From contig NZ_LGDD01000295.1 of NCBI RefSeq assembly GCF_001279695.1, positions 7,730-71,729 of the forward strand: a stretch of 64,000 bases of DNA. Reading direction: 5' to 3'. A program made the position numbers and the translations under genes. The DNA comes from Streptomyces sp. WM6378 (GTDB lineage: Bacteria; Actinomycetota; Actinomycetes; Streptomycetales; Streptomycetaceae). A model generated the notes under the pieces. It had not been told where the DNA came from. It was given only the letters and a program-made list of their open reading frames with translations, and did no database searches. The first letter of the stretch is position 1. The number at the start of each line of letters is the position of its first letter. Below are positions 34,335 to 44,497 of this stretch, piece by piece.

Positions 34335-35807
34335 TCAGACAGCCAGAGTCTCGGGGGACTTGGCTTCCTCGGAGGCCTCCGCCGCCTCGGCCGGCTCCGC
34401 GGCCACCACGGGCGGCTTGGGCAGCGCGACGTACAGCAGGCCGGAGATCACGATGGTGGCGACCCAGCCCAGGCCGTACTCGCCGACCGGGTTGTTCCCG
34501 GACAGCGGGCCGGTGAACCAGTCGGACTTGGTGAACATGAGGCCGCCGACCAGGCCGACCGCCCAGGCGATGACGGCGGCGGGGGAGAAGCCGCCCTTGT
34601 ACCAGTAGGCGCTGGTGCGGGTCGTGTCGAGCAGCGCCTTCGCGTCGTACTCCGTGCGGCGCAGCATGTCCGCGCCGAACACGCCGACCCAGGCCGAGAA
34701 CGCGACGGCGAGCAGCGAGAGGAAGGCGATGAACGAGCCCATGAAGCTGGTGGCGACCAGCATCAGGATGCCGCCGAAGACCAGCGAGATCACCGCGTTG
34801 ACGGAGACCGCCCAGTGCCGCGGGATCTTGAAGCCGAGGGTCTGCGCGGTGAAGCCCGCCGAGTACATCGACATCGAGTTGATCAGCAGCATGCCGACGA
34901 GCGCGATCAGCAGGTACGGCACTGCGATCCACATCGGCAGGATCTCGCCGAGGAAGGACACCGGGTCGGCGGCCGAGGCGAGGTCCGGGGTGGAGACGGC
35001 CATGACCGCGCCCATCAGGACCATCGGCAGCACCACGATGCCGGCGCCGCCGATCGAGTTGCCGACGATCGCCTTGGAGGAGGCGGTGCGCGGCAGGTAG
35101 CGGGCGAAGTCGGGGGCGGACGGGATCCAGCTCACGCCGCCCGCGGCGATCATGCCGATGCCCGCGACCATCAGCGACGTCTTGCCGGCCGGCTGGTGGA
35201 AGACCGCGGACCAGTGGGTGTTCAGGACGAGGTAGACGAGCACCAGGACCGAGAAGGCGCCGAACAGGAACGTCGCGTACTTGTTGCACTTCTGCACGAC
35301 GTGGATGCCGAGGCCGGAGATCGCGAACGTGATGACCACGAAGACGGCGAGCGTCACGATGATCAGGAACGTGTTGCTCTTGATCCCGAAGAGGATGTCG
35401 AGCACGGTGAGCACCGCATAGGCGCCGGTCACCGCGTTGATGGTCTCCCAGCCCCAGCGCGCCACCCAGATCAGTGAACCGGGCAGCAGATTGCCGCGCT
35501 GGCCGAACACCGCGCGCGAGAGCGCCATGCCGGGGGCGCCGCCGCGCTTGCCCGCGATCCCGATGAGCCCGACCAGGCCGTACGAGAGGATGGGTGCGGC
35601 CACGGCGACCACGATCGCCTGCCAGAAGTTGAGCTTGTACGCGACGACGAGGCTGGCGCCCATCGTGAGCAGCAGCACGCTGATGTTCGCGGCGACCCAG
35701 GTGGGGAAGAGCTCGCGGGTTCTCGCGGTGCGCTCCTCGTCCGGCACGGGCTCAAGGCCGCGTGTTTCCAGGGCGCTCTGCGGTTCGTCGGTGGTGCCAG
35801 TGTTCAT
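34335..35807 (-). CDS. NCS1-family cytosine/purine permease
   Basis: A 490-residue transporter with about 12 membrane helices. The cytosolic start ERTARTRELFPTWVAANISVLLLTMG, then SYGLVGLIGIAGKRGGAPGMALSRAVFG and GWETINAVTGAYAVL, and the later SMSMYSAGFTAQTLGFKIPR, fit the nucleobase:cation symporter-1 group (CodB-like). The acidic C-terminus is cytoplasmic. Cytosine is the most likely substrate by similarity, but purines or allantoin cannot be ruled out. The GTG/ATG start at 35807 is 192 bases from the divergent ftsY. No deaminase gene is adjacent. Confidence 0.85.
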   Translation of the reverse strand: MNTGTTDEPQSALETRGLEPVPDEERTARTRELFPTWVAANISVLLLTMGASLVVAYKLNFWQAIVVAVAAPILSYGLVGLIGIAGKRGGAPGMALSRAVFGQRGNLLPGSLIWVARWGWETINAVTGAYAVLTVLDILFGIKSNTFLIIVTLAVFVVITFAISGLGIHVVQKCNKYATFLFGAFSVLVLVYLVLNTHWSAVFHQPAGKTSLMVAGIGMIAAGGVSWIPSAPDFARYLPRTASSKAIVGNSIGGAGIVVLPMVLMGAVMAVSTPDLASAADPVSFLGEILPMWIAVPYLLIALVGMLLINSMSMYSAGFTAQTLGFKIPRHWAVSVNAVISLVFGGILMLVATSFMGSFIAFLSLLAVAFSAWVGVFGADMLRRTEYDAKALLDTTRTSAYWYKGGFSPAAVIAWAVGLVGGLMFTKSDWFTGPLSGNNPVGEYGLGWVATIVISGLLYVALPKPPVVAAEPAEAAEASEEAKSPETLAV

Positions 35808-35999
35808 GGGGGTGGAGTTCCATGCCTCTCGCTCGGCTCGACGCTGAGCCGGTGGGGGTAGTCGAAGGGGACTCTACGCGCGTTGATGCGCCCACTTCTA
35901 TCGTACTTTAATCTGACACCCGTCCCATAATTCCCTTCCGTTCTCGGATGAAGCCACAAACTGGGTCCTCGTGGGCCCGTACCCGATACTGGGAGAGTT

Positions 36000-37208
36000 A
36001 TGGAATTCGTCATCCTTGCTGTAGTCATCGCCCTGGTCGCGGTCGGCGCGATCAGCGGGCTCGTGGTCAGCAGCCGCAAGAAGAAGCAGCTGCCGCCCAC
36101 CGCACCGCCGAGCACGCCGACCATCACAGCCCCGCCCGCCGAACCTCAGGTCGGTGAGGACGCCGCGGAGACGGCGCAGGAACCGCGCCGCACCATCGAG
36201 GAGGTCGGCCTTCCCCAGGCGCCCGCCGCGCCGGTCGCCGTCGAGGAGCCGGTGGCCCCCGAGGCTCCGGCCATCGAGGTCCCCGAGCCGACAGCGGGCC
36301 GCCTCGTCCGGCTGCGGGCCCGCCTCGCCCGCTCGCAGAACTCGCTCGGCAAGGGGCTGCTCACCCTGCTCTCCCGCGAGCACCTCGACGAGGACACCTG
36401 GGAGGAGATCGAGGACACCCTGCTGACCGCCGACGTCGGCGTCGCGCCCACCCAGGAGCTGGTCGACCGGCTCCGCGAGCGCGTCAAGGTGCTCGGCACC
36501 CGCACCCCCGAGGACCTGCGCACCCTGCTGCGCGAGGAACTCCTCACCCTGCTCGGCACCGACTTCGACCGCGAGGTCAAGACCGAGGGCGGCGAGACCG
36601 TCCCCGGCGTCGTGATGGTCGTCGGCGTCAACGGCACCGGCAAGACCACCACCACCGGCAAGCTCGCCCGCGTCCTGGTCGCGGACGGCAAGTCCGTCGT
36701 CCTCGGCGCGGCCGACACCTTCCGCGCCGCCGCCGCCGACCAGTTGCAGACCTGGGGCCAGCGCGTCGGCGCCCGCACCGTGCGCGGCCCCGAAGGCGGC
36801 GACCCCGCCTCGATCGCCTTCGACGCCGTCAAGGAAGGCATCGCCGAGGGCGCCGACGTCGTACTGATCGACACGGCCGGCCGCCTGCACACCAAGACCG
36901 GGCTCATGGACGAGCTCGGCAAGGTCAAGCGCGTCGTCGAGAAGCACGGCCCGCTGGACGAGATCCTGCTCGTCCTCGACGCCACGACCGGCCAGAACGG
37001 CCTGGTCCAGGCCCGGGTGTTCGCCGAGGTCGTCGACATCACCGGCATCGTCCTGACCAAGCTCGACGGCACTGCCAAGGGCGGCATCGTCATCGCCGTC
37101 CAGCGCGAACTGGGCGTCCCCGTCAAGCTCGTCGGCCTCGGCGAGGGCGCGGACGACCTGGCCCCGTTCGAGCCGGAGGCGTTCGTGGACGCCCTCATCG
37201 GCGACTAG
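36000..37208 (+). CDS. ftsY: Signal recognition particle receptor FtsY
   Basis: A 402-residue SRP receptor GTPase. Residues 1-25 are a transmembrane anchor (FVILAVVIALVAVGAISGLVV), as in actinobacterial FtsY, then an Ala/Pro/Glu-rich acidic linker to about residue 95. The N domain has ARLARSQNSLGKGL. The GTPase motifs are VGVNGTGKTTTTGKLA (G1), AADTFRAAAADQL, DTAGRLHTKTGLMDEL (G3), LVLDATTGQNG and LTKLDGTAKGG (G4). It receives Ffh-ribosome complexes at the membrane; ffh itself lies 7 kb downstream. The start is ATG at 36000, 192 bases from the divergent permease. Confidence 0.96.
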   Translation: MEFVILAVVIALVAVGAISGLVVSSRKKKQLPPTAPPSTPTITAPPAEPQVGEDAAETAQEPRRTIEEVGLPQAPAAPVAVEEPVAPEAPAIEVPEPTAGRLVRLRARLARSQNSLGKGLLTLLSREHLDEDTWEEIEDTLLTADVGVAPTQELVDRLRERVKVLGTRTPEDLRTLLREELLTLLGTDFDREVKTEGGETVPGVVMVVGVNGTGKTTTTGKLARVLVADGKSVVLGAADTFRAAAADQLQTWGQRVGARTVRGPEGGDPASIAFDAVKEGIAEGADVVLIDTAGRLHTKTGLMDELGKVKRVVEKHGPLDEILLVLDATTGQNGLVQARVFAEVVDITGIVLTKLDGTAKGGIVIAVQRELGVPVKLVGLGEGADDLAPFEPEAFVDALIGD

Positions 37209-37228
37209 CCCCACCGGTTGCGCACGGG

Positions 37229-37261
37229 CGCCCCGCCGCATCGAAAGGATGTGGCGGGGCG
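37229..37261. terminator. Bidirectional terminator between ftsY and the prim-pol gene
   Basis: A stem of about 14 bp, CGCCCCGCC plus CATC on one side and GATG plus GGCGGGGCG on the other (37229-37242 with 37248-37261, one wobble), lies between two convergent genes. Confidence 0.75.
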
Positions 37262-37279
37262 TTCGCGCATTCGGGGCGC

Positions 37280-37945
37280 TTACGCTGCCGAGCGGTGGCA
37301 GATGTACGCGAGCGTGCCGAGGAGCAGCCGGGCCTCGGGCGGGCTGGTCGCCGTGTCCAGGGACGGCGGGCGCAGCCAGCGCACCTCGCCCGACGGCGGC
37401 GCCGGTACGTGGCTGCCGCGCGGCGGGCAGCGCAGGTCCAGGACGGCGTCGTCCCAGCCCATCCGGTAGAGCAGCCGCGGGAGTTCGGCCGAGGCGCCCG
37501 GGGCGACGTAGAAGTGCGTGCGGCCGGTCGGCGTCGTCGAGACCGGGCCCAGCGGAAGACCCATCCGCTCCAGCCGCACCAGGGCCCGCCGCCCGGCCGG
37601 GGCCGCCACGTCCAGGACGTCGAAGGCCCGCCCGACCGGCAGCAGCACCGCCGCGCCCGGGCACTGCGACCACGCCTTGGTCACCTCGTCGAGCGTGGCG
37701 CCCGCCGGGACCTCGGGCGCGAACGCGAGCGGGTGCGCGCCCGGTGCCGTGCACGACGAACTGCCGCAGGAGCACTCGCCGTTCAGGGCGCGGGCGCCCG
37801 GCGTGACGTCCCAGCCCCACAGGCCGGTGTACTCGGCGACCGCCGTGACCTCGCTCGTACGAGTGATGCGCGCGGAGCGGCCGCGGCGCCAAGAGCCGGG
37901 CCGGGTCTCCTTGATGCCCCGGCTGCCGCCGATCGTGAAGCCCAT
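37280..37945 (-). CDS. Bifunctional DNA primase/polymerase (prim-pol) N-terminal domain protein
   Basis: A 221-residue protein matching the prim-pol N-terminal fold as found in actinobacterial proteins annotated bifunctional DNA primase/polymerase: GLWGWDVTPGARALNGECSCGSSSCTAPGAHPLAF with CSC/C-type zinc-like cysteines, then LDEVTKAWSQCPGAAVLLPVGRAFDVLDV and a C-terminal CPPRGSHVPAPPSGEVRWLRPPS. The usual catalytic DxD pair is not obvious (the matching place reads FDVLDVAA), so polymerase activity is doubtful. It lies between ftsY and nsdA, as is usual in Streptomyces. The start ATG at 37945 is the first available. Confidence 0.72.
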   Translation of the reverse strand: MGFTIGGSRGIKETRPGSWRRGRSARITRTSEVTAVAEYTGLWGWDVTPGARALNGECSCGSSSCTAPGAHPLAFAPEVPAGATLDEVTKAWSQCPGAAVLLPVGRAFDVLDVAAPAGRRALVRLERMGLPLGPVSTTPTGRTHFYVAPGASAELPRLLYRMGWDDAVLDLRCPPRGSHVPAPPSGEVRWLRPPSLDTATSPPEARLLLGTLAYICHRSAA

Positions 37946-38397
37946 GCCCCCTCCAACGGGTCTGCCGCGTCGGTGGTTACGACGCCAGTGACATAGTTGT
38001 GACGATCCGGAGTTTTCCCGTCACGTTCCGTCTCCGCCAGGTCGGACACGGTCGTGAAAGGGGTGGTGCGAAACGCGCCGTGCGCCCCGGCTCGCTCCGC
38101 TCCATCCGATGCTGATCGTCATGTGTCAAGTGAATCGCGCCTGACGGCAGGGGAGTTCATTCGAAGGGGTGGCGAATGGTGGCGTTTCTGGAATCGCCAT
38201 GGCCGGACGCGTGATCGTAGGATTACCGTCGGTACACGGACCTTGGGGGTATGCGCACCCGCGGGTATGCCGGAGGCAAGCCGGTTTCCTGTCCGAGCGG
38301 GTGCAACCGTAGGACAGGAGGCCCAACTAGCGGCATTCTGATAGGGGTTCGCGCAATCGATGCACGACCGAGGCTTCAGCGGATTGGGGGCGTTCCA
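37946..38397. other. Long 5' region of nsdA
   Basis: About 450 bases without a clear gene, between divergent start sites. It contains a 7-bp dyad CCTGTCC/GGACAGG (38288-38294 with 38312-38318) and is AT-richer than the surroundings near 38150-38240, where the promoters of both genes are likely. The nsdA frame is open upstream from 38251 but lacks coding character. Confidence 0.45.
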
Positions 38398-39873
38398 GTG
38401 GGCGGCAGTGGGGCTAGCGGTACGAGCGCCGGCAAGCGCCCCAACGAGCAGCTGAGTTCGTGGTTCGTCCGCAGCGGCTGGTCGAAGGGCGAACTTGCGC
38501 GCCAAGTGAACCGCCGGGCGCGCCAGATGGGCGCGCACCACATCAGCACCGACACCTCCCGGGTGCGGCGCTGGCTCGACGGCGAAATGCCTCGCGAGCC
38601 CATTCCCCGCATCCTCTCGGAGCTGTTCTCCGAGCGCTTCGGCAGCGTCGTCGCCATCGAGGACCTGGGCCTGCGCCAGGCCCACCAGTCGCCGTCGGTG
38701 TCCGGCGTCGACCTGCCCTGGGCCGGGCCCCAAACGGTGTCGCTGCTCAGCGAGTTCTCCCGCAGCGACCTCATGCTGGCCCGGCGCGGCTTCCTCGGCA
38801 CGTCGCTGATGCTGGCCGCGGGCCCCTCCCTGATCGAGCCCATGCAGCGCTGGCTCGTGCCCTCGCTCCCCGGCGAGTCCGGCCCCAAGGAGACCGCCGC
38901 CAGCGCCCGGCGCCCCTCCCGGCTTTCGAAGCCCGAGCTGGAACTGCTCGAATCCACCACCGCGATGTTCCGCCAGTGGGACGCCCAGTGCGGCGGCGGG
39001 CTGCGCCGCAAGGCCGTGGTCGGCCAGCTCCACGAGGTCACCGACCTGCTCCAGGAACCCCAGCCCGCGGCCACCTCCAAACGCCTCTTCCAGTGCGCGG
39101 CCGAACTCGCGGAGCTGGCCGGCTGGATGAGCTACGACGTCGGGCTCCAGCCCACCGCCCAGAAGTACTTCGTGCTCGCGCTGCACGCCTCCAAGGAGGC
39201 GGGCGACAAGCCGCTCGGCTCGTACATCCTGTCCTCGATGAGCCGCCAGATGATCCACCTCGGCCGGCCCGACGACGCCCTGGAGCTCATCCACCTCGCC
39301 CAGTACGGCAGCCGCGACTGCGCCACCGCCCGCACCCAGGCCATGCTGTATGCGATGGAAGCCCGCGCGTACGCCAACATGGGCCAGCCCAGCAAGACCA
39401 AGCGGGCCGTGCGGATGGCCGAGGATACCTTCGGCGACGCCGGGCTCGACGGTGAGCCGGAGCCCGACTGGATCCGCTTCTTCTCCGAGGCGGAGCTCAA
39501 CGGGGAGAACGCCCACTCCTACCGCGACCTCGCCTACGTGGCCGGCCGCAGCCCCACCTACGCCTCGCTCGCCGAGCCCGTGATGGAGCAGGCCGTGGCC
39601 CTGTTCGGCAAGGACGAGGAGCACCAGCGCAGCTACGCCCTGAACCTGATCGGCATGGCCACCGTGCACCTGCTCAAGCGGGAGCCCGAGCAGTCGACCG
39701 TCCTGGCCGAGCAGGCCCTGCGGGTCGCCAAGCGGGTCCGCTCCGAGCGGGTCAACACCCGGCTGCGCAAGACCGTCGACACCGCCGCACGCGACTTCTC
39801 GGACGTCGCCGAGGTGGTCCAGATGACGGACCTGCTCAGCAGGGAACTGCCCGAGACGGCCGAAGCCGTCTGA
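38398..39873 (+). CDS. nsdA: NsdA, negative regulator of differentiation and antibiotic production
   Basis: A 491-residue regulator. The N-terminus (about residues 10-60) has a helix-turn-helix-like stretch, SSWFVRSGWSKGELARQVNRRA then TDTSRVRRWLDGEMPRE. Residues about 180-480 are TPR-like helical repeats. This is the NsdA family of Streptomyces, whose loss in S. coelicolor increases antibiotic production and sporulation. The GTG at 38398 follows GGGGG with 7 bases of spacing and gives the family N-terminus VGGSGASGTS. It lies between the prim-pol gene and the nitrogen operon. Confidence 0.92.
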   Translation: MGGSGASGTSAGKRPNEQLSSWFVRSGWSKGELARQVNRRARQMGAHHISTDTSRVRRWLDGEMPREPIPRILSELFSERFGSVVAIEDLGLRQAHQSPSVSGVDLPWAGPQTVSLLSEFSRSDLMLARRGFLGTSLMLAAGPSLIEPMQRWLVPSLPGESGPKETAASARRPSRLSKPELELLESTTAMFRQWDAQCGGGLRRKAVVGQLHEVTDLLQEPQPAATSKRLFQCAAELAELAGWMSYDVGLQPTAQKYFVLALHASKEAGDKPLGSYILSSMSRQMIHLGRPDDALELIHLAQYGSRDCATARTQAMLYAMEARAYANMGQPSKTKRAVRMAEDTFGDAGLDGEPEPDWIRFFSEAELNGENAHSYRDLAYVAGRSPTYASLAEPVMEQAVALFGKDEEHQRSYALNLIGMATVHLLKREPEQSTVLAEQALRVAKRVRSERVNTRLRKTVDTAARDFSDVAEVVQMTDLLSRELPETAEAV

Positions 39874-40226
39874 GCCCGCTCAGCCGAAGGGCACCCGGCC
39901 CGGCCGTACGGCGACGGCATACAAGACCCCGGCCGCGACACTCGCCCCGTTCAGCCCGACTCGGCTCCCCCACGCCAGGTCAAGCGGGTGACGTCGCGGC
40001 CGGTCCGCCGTACGCGGACGTACGCGGATGGTAGTCGCCGGCCCCCTTCTGATCCGGCAGTTCACTGGCGTGTAACACGCCCGCCCCCTTCGTCACTGCG
40101 GTGAAACATCGAGCGGCACCGCCGGAAACGGCGCTGGGACAACCTCATGGCGCATAACCGGCCTCCAGCCAGTTCCCGCCCGAGTAACGCCCCCGCACGG
40201 GCCGTACCGACGACGAGGAGACGCCG
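39874..40226. other. nsdA-amtB intergenic region
   Basis: 353 bases without a gene. The right half holds two GlnR-like boxes (40061-40107), which are the main control elements I can see. The left half (39880-40050) has no recognisable feature. Confidence 0.55.
40061..40107 (+). promoter_or_regulatory. Two candidate GlnR boxes before amtB
   Basis: TTCAC-N6-GTAAC (40061-40076) and GTCAC-N6-GAAAC (40092-40107) match the actinobacterial GlnR site pattern gTnAc-N6-GaAAc. They are 31 bases apart (three helical turns). amtB starts 119 bases after the second box. GlnR is known to activate amtB-glnK-glnD in S. coelicolor under nitrogen limitation. Confidence 0.65.
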
Positions 40227-41902
<1,676 letters not shown>

Positions 41903-41923
41903 GCACAGGCAAGGAGCTGCTGG

Positions 41924-44383
41924 GTGACGAGCGTTGAAGTGAGTACCGAATCCCGTGACGACGACTCGGAGCCCGGCGGTTACGCGGCGGCCCGGCTGCG
42001 CCTTCTCACCGAGAAGGGGCGGTCCGGGCCGCCGCGCCGTGCGGCGCTCGCCGAGCTGACCGACGACTGGCTGGCGACACTGTTCGCCGGCGCCGCCGAG
42101 GAGACCGGGGTGGCGGGCGCGTCCCTGGTCGCGGTCGGCGGCTACGGGCGCGGCGAACTCTCCCCGCGCAGCGACCTGGACCTGCTGCTCCTGCACGACG
42201 GCCGGGCCGACGCCGGGGCCCTGGCCCTGCTCGCCGACCGGATCTGGTACCCGGTGTGGGACCTGGGCCTCGCCCTCGACCACTCCGTACGCACCCCCGC
42301 CCAGGCCCGCAGAACAGCGGGCGAGCACCTCAAGGTGCAGCTCGGCCTCCTGGACGCCCGCCATCTCGCGGGCGACCTCGCCATGACGTCCGCGCTGCGC
42401 ACCGCCGTCCTCGCCGACTGGCGCAACCTCGCCCCCAAGCGGCTGCCCGAACTCGACGAGCTGTGCCGCGAACGGGCCCAGCGCCAGGGCGAGTTGCAGT
42501 ACCTCCTCGAAGGCGACCTCAAGGAGGCCAGGGGCGGCCTGCGGGACGCCACCGCCCTGCGCGCGGTCGCCGCGTCCTGGCTCGCGGACGCCCCGAGGGA
42601 AGGCCTCGCCGAGGCCAGGCGCCGCCTCCTGGACGTGCGCGACGCGCTGCACCTGTGCACGGGCCGCGCCACCGACCGCCTCGCCCTCCAGGAACAGGAC
42701 GCCGTGGCGGCCGAACTGGAGCTTCTGGACGCCGATGTGATGCTCCGTCAGGTATCGGAGTCGGCCCGCGTCATCTCCTACGCCGGCGACGTCACCTGGC
42801 GCGAGGTCGGCCGGGTGCTGCGGGCCCGCTCCGCCCGGCCGCGGCTGAGCCGGCTGTTCGGCGGCGGCCGCACCGGCGCCCCCGAGCGGACCCCGCTCGC
42901 CGAAGGAGTCGTAGAACAGGACGGCGAGGTCGTGCTCGCGCTGACCGCCCGCCCCGAGAAGGACCCGGTCCTGGCGCTGCGCGCCGCCGCCGCGGCCGCC
43001 CAGGCGGGCCTGCCCATCTCCCTGCACGCGGTGCGCCGCCTGGCGGCCACCGCCCCGCCGCTGCCCACGCCCTGGCCCGCCGAGGCCCGCGACCAGCTCG
43101 TCACGCTGCTCGGCGCGGGAGAGTCCACCGTCGCCGTGTGGGAGGCCCTCGAAGCGGAAGGCCTCATTGCGCGGCTGCTGCCCGACTGGGAGCGCGTGCG
43201 CTGCCGGCCCCAGCGCAACGCCGTGCACACCTGGACGGTCGACCGCCACCTCGTCGAGACCGCCGTCCGGGCCTCGCACCTCACCCGCCGGGTGCACCGC
43301 CCCGACCTGCTCCTGGTCGCGGCCCTCCTGCACGACATCGGCAAGGGCTGGCCCGGCGACCACTCGGTGGTCGGCGAGACCATCGCCCGCGACGTCGCCG
43401 CGCGGATCGGCTTCGGCGCCGCCGACGGGGCCGTCATCGCCACCCTCGTACGCCATCACCTCCTCCTCATCGAGACCGCGACCCGGCGCGACCTGGACGA
43501 CCCGGCGACCGTCCGCTCGATCGCCCAGGCGGTCGGCTCGACCGGAACGCTGGAGCTGCTGCACGCCCTCACCGAGGCGGACGCGCTGGCCACCGGGCCC
43601 GCCGCCTGGTCCTCCTGGCGCGGCTCGCTCGTCACCGACCTGGTCAAGCGGGCCTCGGCGGTACTCGCCGGAAAGCCCGTCGACCCCGAACCCGCCGCGA
43701 TCACCGCCGAACAGGAACGCCTCGCCGTCGAAGCCCACCGCATCGGCGGGCCCGTCCTCGCCCTGCGGGCCCGGGCGGACGTATCGGACGAGCAGGAACC
43801 CCTCGGCGTGGAGCTCCTCGTCGCCGTGCCCGACCAGCCGGCCGTGCTGCCCGTGACGGCCGGCGTCCTCGCCCTGCACCGCCTCACCGTGCGCGCCGCC
43901 GAACTGCGGGCGATCGAACTCCCCGACCCGGTCGGCGGCTCCGTACTGCTCCTGGACTGGCGGGTCGCCGCCGAGTACGGCTCGCTGCCGCAGGCGGCCC
44001 GGCTGCGGGCCGACCTGGTGCGGGCCCTTGAGGGCTCCCTCGACATCGAAGGCCGCCTCGCCGAACGCGAGGCCGCCTACCCGCGCCGCCGCGGCGCGCA
44101 GGCACCGCCGCCCCGGGTGAGGGTGGCCCCCTCGGCCTCGCGGCACGCCACCGTCATCGAGGTGCGCGCCCAGGACGCACCCGGTCTGCTGCACCGCATC
44201 GGCCACGCCCTGGAGACGGCGGGCGTACGCGTGCGCTCCGCGCACGTCTCGACGCTGGGGTCGAACGCAGTAGACGCCTTCTACGTGACGGACGTGGAGG
44301 GCGCGGCGCTGGCCCCGCAGGAGGCGGCCGAGGCGGCGAGCCGGCTGGAGTCGGCGCTGGGAGCCGCACCCGGCCCCGGGTGA
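41924..44383 (+). CDS. glnD: PII nucleotidyltransferase/hydrolase GlnD
   Basis: An 819-residue bifunctional enzyme that modifies and demodifies GlnK. The nucleotidyltransferase domain has VAVGGYGRGELSPRSDLDLLLLHDG (G-G-RSDLD) near residue 65. The HD hydrolase domain has LLLVAALLHDIGKGWPGDHSVVGE near residue 465. The C-terminus carries two ACT domains (about 620-700 and 735-815, the latter with ATVIEVRAQDAPGLLHRIGHAL). In streptomycetes the activity is adenylylation. The start GTG at 41924 follows AAGGAGC, 21 bases after glnK. amtB, glnK and glnD form one operon. Confidence 0.96.
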   Translation: MTSVEVSTESRDDDSEPGGYAAARLRLLTEKGRSGPPRRAALAELTDDWLATLFAGAAEETGVAGASLVAVGGYGRGELSPRSDLDLLLLHDGRADAGALALLADRIWYPVWDLGLALDHSVRTPAQARRTAGEHLKVQLGLLDARHLAGDLAMTSALRTAVLADWRNLAPKRLPELDELCRERAQRQGELQYLLEGDLKEARGGLRDATALRAVAASWLADAPREGLAEARRRLLDVRDALHLCTGRATDRLALQEQDAVAAELELLDADVMLRQVSESARVISYAGDVTWREVGRVLRARSARPRLSRLFGGGRTGAPERTPLAEGVVEQDGEVVLALTARPEKDPVLALRAAAAAAQAGLPISLHAVRRLAATAPPLPTPWPAEARDQLVTLLGAGESTVAVWEALEAEGLIARLLPDWERVRCRPQRNAVHTWTVDRHLVETAVRASHLTRRVHRPDLLLVAALLHDIGKGWPGDHSVVGETIARDVAARIGFGAADGAVIATLVRHHLLLIETATRRDLDDPATVRSIAQAVGSTGTLELLHALTEADALATGPAAWSSWRGSLVTDLVKRASAVLAGKPVDPEPAAITAEQERLAVEAHRIGGPVLALRARADVSDEQEPLGVELLVAVPDQPAVLPVTAGVLALHRLTVRAAELRAIELPDPVGGSVLLLDWRVAAEYGSLPQAARLRADLVRALEGSLDIEGRLAEREAAYPRRRGAQAPPPRVRVAPSASRHATVIEVRAQDAPGLLHRIGHALETAGVRVRSAHVSTLGSNAVDAFYVTDVEGAALAPQEAAEAASRLESALGAAPGPG

Positions 44384-44497
44384 GGGCCACCCCGCACAGG
44401 AAGGCCCGCCGCAGGCACCCCCGCGCACCCTCCATCCGCGGGATACCCTGGGGGACGTTCACCCGACCGCCCCACGAGCCGAGGACCCGCAACCACC

